A program made the translations under genes and the position numbers. This document shows, piece by piece, positions 17,825 through 20,682 of a stretch of DNA of 20,682 bases; within the stretch, counting starts at the first letter, position 1; each line of letters begins with the position of its first letter. The stretch covers positions 1 through 20,682 of the forward strand of contig AJFK01000483.1 of assembly GCA_000467715.1 (NCBI GenBank), read 5' to 3'. Below the pieces are notes generated by a model. It was given only the letters and a program-made list of their open reading frames with translations. It had not been told where the DNA came from and ran no database searches. Source of the stretch: Hysterium pulicare CBS 123377 (Eukaryota; Ascomycota; Dothideomycetes; Hysteriales; Hysteriaceae).

Positions 17825-20197
17825 CTACCTCTTAAGTGTCAAACTCTTCCTCCCTTCCCTAACCTTCTCCTTCAACCCCACACCCACGCCCACACCCACA
17901 CCCCCATTCCCAATGCCGCTCCCCTCGGTCCCACTCCTCGAGATCTCCAAATCGGAATCCGACTCTCTAGCCTTCTTCTCCTGCTCCTCCTGCTCCTCCT
18001 TCTCCCACTTCTTCTCCAAATGTCCAATCGCCTCCTCGGTTAGTTCCTGCCTATTCATTCTCTCGAGGACATCTTTCTTCCGCGTTTTTCGGTCACCGAT
18101 GAGGATGAGCAGACCGGCGGTGGCGTTGCATGTGATGGAGCAGATGAGAATCACGGTAGTCAAGGCGAAAGGGCGTCTTTTGTAGTAGATGGCCCACGTG
18201 CATGTGCCGAGTGCGATTTGAAAGAGCGAGTGGCAGTCTAGCAGGCATTGGATGGCGACGAGGAGGCGGAGCGGGAAGGCGTAGTGGGTTTCTGTTTCGT
18301 GGGGTTTGTAGAAGGTGTGCGAGTTTGCGTACTTGTTTTGGTGGTGTTCGAGTTTTGCTTGTTGTTTTGGGGTTAGGACTGTGTATTCGTATTGGTATTG
18401 TCCTTCGGCGTCCCTATCTTCTGCATACTTTGGTGGTGGGTTGGGCTGTCCGAATGGGGCGTTGGCGGATGGGAGATCGTTGTGGTCGTGGAGTTCGGGG
18501 AGCATGTCTTTCTTGCGGCGGGACCAGGTGTAGTGGTGGTAGTGTGCGATGAAAATCATATGATAGGTATCGACGGCGCGGAAAGGAGCGAGACCGTCAC
18601 CAACGATGGCGAAGAGGGCGACCATGATGTTGTCGATAACGTTGACAAGGTAGATCTTTCGATTACCGACGTTGATCCAGCCTGGTAGAGGGGTCAGTAA
18701 AGCGAATCCATACTGCATCATTTTCATCTCTCGTCCCAGTAGATATAATTAACAGTGCACATACCGATCAAGAATAGTACCCATGCGAGACCGAAAAGAG
18801 TAATCAATGTCGCGTACAACGTAACAAGGAACCCAAGTGCTAGCATATGTCAGTTTGATTCATTCTTCCGCGGAATGTGACTTACGCCTTCTAACATATT
18901 GCCCAAAGCCCCTCATAGATCGCTTGAATTTAGATCTCTTAGAATGCAGCATGTGTCTAACATGATCGTTAAGCTCCTTTTTATCTTCTTTACTCCATCC
19001 GTCTAGTGATGTGCCATGAGGGAGGACTGCGTAGCGGGAGTCGCTCATTCTAGAATCAATGGTACGAATAGTCTCCATGGTCGGCTGGCGTTGAAGTCGT
19101 GGGGCTGCTTGAGCCTCCTCTTCCATCCTCTCCTCCTCTTTCGCTACGACTGCGGCATCTAAATCATCGTAACTTGTCATTGCACTTGGGCGGCTGCGAA
19201 GTGTGTATGTCGGTCGCCGATTTACGAAACGCCCTAGGCTAGGAATGAAGAGAGAGTTTTGTACGTTTGTGAGGGAGGTAAGGGTTTGGACTTCGGGGTC
19301 TGGTCAAGTTAGTACAATGCGTGGATATAGGGTGCGTATTTCATACCAAGAGTGTCTAGCACGTCTACCATGTTTGATGTATAGTCGCCCGATTGGGCCA
19401 TTTCTCGAGGGGAGGGCCCATCAGCGCTTGTAGGTGGAGCTTTCCGCAAGCCCAGCTTCGAAGAAAGAGTCTGGCGTGCTGTCTTCCAACGACTTGGCTT
19501 CTCTCCAAAAGCGTCAGATGCTGTAGATACCGATGATTCCGAAGGCAACCGTCCGTCTGGTGTTTCCTCTGCTAGAGTAGGTAACTGTGGATTTGGTGTA
19601 CCCAATCGAAGATTAGAGCCATTTTGTAAGCCCAGTGCCGCACCCGGGGCGCCTGTGGCTCGAAGACCTTGGGCTGAAGGTAATCGCCTTATGCCAATAC
19701 TGGGCTGCCGTGCTCCTGCGGCAGGCCGTTGTAGTTGTGTTGGTCTCTCGGGTCCAGGTCTGGTTACGCTACTGCGACGGGGCGGTACTGCTTTCCTCGG
19801 TACCGTGAGTCTTGATGGACCTGGAGGAGTGCGACTGGATTTGTTAGCCAGTCGTTCAACTTCATCGAGAAACTGTGTCATACCTTGAACTCGGTGCTCC
19901 AGCAACAGGCAGATTCAGCGAGGCAGGCGTTATCGGTAGAGGCTTCTCTGCATCGATTGAAGATTGCAGCGACGTCGGCGGCTCTCGAGGCTGGTCGGAG
20001 GTTGCATAGTCGTGAACAGCTGTTCCGGGAAACGGACCCATGACGCCTTCATTCACTGCAGTCACACTGGCTGCATCTGCAGCAGGGAGATTTGCATGAG
20101 GAACACTGAGGGAGCCGCTAGCCTCTGCCCGTGAGTTATGAGGGCGAGAGGAGACTCTGGCGCGAGTTGTTTGGGCGGCATTCCGGAGGCGATCCAT
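17825..20197 (-). CDS. DUF2985 multi-pass membrane protein, function unknown
   Basis: This is a conserved fungal integral membrane protein of the DUF2985 family; no biochemical role is established to my knowledge. Minus-strand exons are 20197-19884, 19834-19347, 19299-18886, 18839-18765 and 18681-17825, giving 715 residues. Introns are 49, 47, 46 and 83 bp. The first ~250 residues are disordered and rich in Pro/Ser/Arg. A conserved block LTNVQNSLFIPSLGRFVNRRPTY-like spans exon 3. Hydrophobic segments: about 406-431 (LGFLVTLYATLITLFGLAWV), 440-464, 566-597 and 602-626. Family hallmarks include GDGLAPFRAVDTYHMIFIAH, FYKPHETETHYAFPLR and LIGDRKTRKKDVLERM. The tail has a charged coiled coil (638-670) and a Gly-Val run (690-699). 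The 75-bp fourth exon encodes most of the first membrane segment. The start is the first ATG (MDRLRNAAQTTRAR); the frame stays open upstream to 20413 without another Met. Confidence 0.88.
17879..17904 (-). repeat. Hexanucleotide repeat coding a Gly-Val run
   Basis: CACCCA/CGCCCA-type hexamers on the plus strand encode alternating Gly and Val (residues 690-699) near the C-terminus of the DUF2985 protein. The run is likely to vary in length between strains and is not part of the conserved domain. Confidence 0.7.
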
Positions 20198-20682
20198 GAG
20201 GGCCACAGACGGGTGGGTGGAGGAATAGTGCGGGTTGTCGAAGTAGAATGGAGGAATTGTCAGTGGGCCATGGGAAGCCGAAATAACATGTTTATCTGAG
20301 GTCTGAAGTTGGCGAAAGGCTGGCCGGAAGGGGGCTAGGCAGTTGGACGCTATGAAGTCAGAGGCGCATCTGGCTGACCAAAGCTTCGTTAAGCAATTAA
20401 AAGGATAGTCGTGCTAATGCAGTTCCATAGCGGAGCCTCTTCGATAACCCCAAACAATGCCATTCTTGTCTCCAGAGACTGAATGCTGGCGTTCTCGACG
20501 TGAAACAGAAACAAAGGGCGATGATGAAAGACATTACCCGGTTTGAGGGCCATCTGTCGCACGATGCCCGTATCCTGGGAGCATATCAATTCGCTTAAGA
20601 CACATGCATGTCGACGTGAATCCAGGCACACGCGCTCACAGGGGGTGAGGAGAGGCGTGCGTCTACCACCTTCTTTTCCACC
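20198..20682 (-). promoter_or_regulatory. Upstream region of the DUF2985 gene
   Basis: This end of the window would hold the promoter and 5' UTR of the DUF2985 gene. The DUF2985 frame continues open from 20198 to 20413 with no Met (phrases such as IPPFYFDNPHYSSTHP), then meets TAG at 20414-20416. That could be chance, an unannotated upstream exon or a non-AUG extension. An 80-codon minus frame at 20389-20631 has no recognised features. No TATA box is obvious. Confidence 0.35.

Noticed and set aside
18682-18727. Met-started N-terminus MKMMQYGFALL for the last DUF2985 exon
   Set aside because: It is the end of an 83-bp intron; splicing restores the conserved LFLIGWINVG phrase.
19835-19883. Segment reading MTQFLDEVERLANK as part of the DUF2985 protein
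   Set aside because: It fits a 49-bp intron (GTATGA donor, GGCTAAC branch, CCAG acceptor), and removing it joins exons 1 and 2 in frame.
20389-20631. 80-codon minus-strand frame
   Set aside because: It has no recognised feature, lies in the likely promoter or 5' UTR of the DUF2985 gene, and is of chance length.

Overview
The window looks like chromosomal DNA from a filamentous ascomycete (Pezizomycotina). The four large conserved genes carry short introns of 46 to 83 bp with GTAAG/GTATG-type donors, CTAAC/CTAAT-like branch sites and YAG acceptors. Their products are fungal versions of eukaryotic proteins (Vps41, UCH37-type deubiquitinase, Pom152, DUF2985). Genus cannot be set from the sequence; a Leotiomycete is a guess.

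Layout. (1) 1-4169, plus strand: VPS41, the HOPS tethering subunit, missing its 5' end, with five visible exons. (2) 4170-10910: a ~6.7 kb island that is gene-poor and visibly different. It holds a small promoter-like cluster of palindromes at 4610-4691, decayed sequence, a 15% GC block near 7081-7140, one intact two-exon APH-type phosphotransferase (7644-8836), an unidentified coding-like frame on the minus strand (9000-9287), a second coding-like fragment (9509-9667), and arrays of degenerate repeats with a period near 180-190 bp (9361-10811). (3) 10911-12695, minus strand: UCH37/UCHL5-type ubiquitin hydrolase, three exons, with a long N-terminal extension containing 15-residue Pro/Ser repeats. 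(4) 13241-17153, plus strand: POM152 nucleoporin, three exons, divergent from UCH37 across 545 bp and preceded by a short uORF that overlaps its start codon. (5) 17825-20197, minus strand: a five-exon DUF2985 multi-pass membrane protein. POM152 and DUF2985 are convergent. (6) 20198-20682: upstream region of the DUF2985 gene.

The genes do not form one pathway. Vps41 acts in vacuolar fusion, UCH37 at the proteasome, Pom152 in the nuclear envelope, and the DUF2985 protein in an unknown membrane. The conserved genes appear intact, while the island between VPS41 and UCH37 looks like accessory sequence that has gathered repeats and gene fragments. I found no CRISPR array, no rRNA or tRNA, no complete transposon and no clear new multi-gene system. 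The most unusual parts are the nucleosome-length tandem repeats, the intact kinase-like gene beside them, the unidentified frames in the island, and the palindrome-rich small promoter unit at 4.6-4.8 kb.
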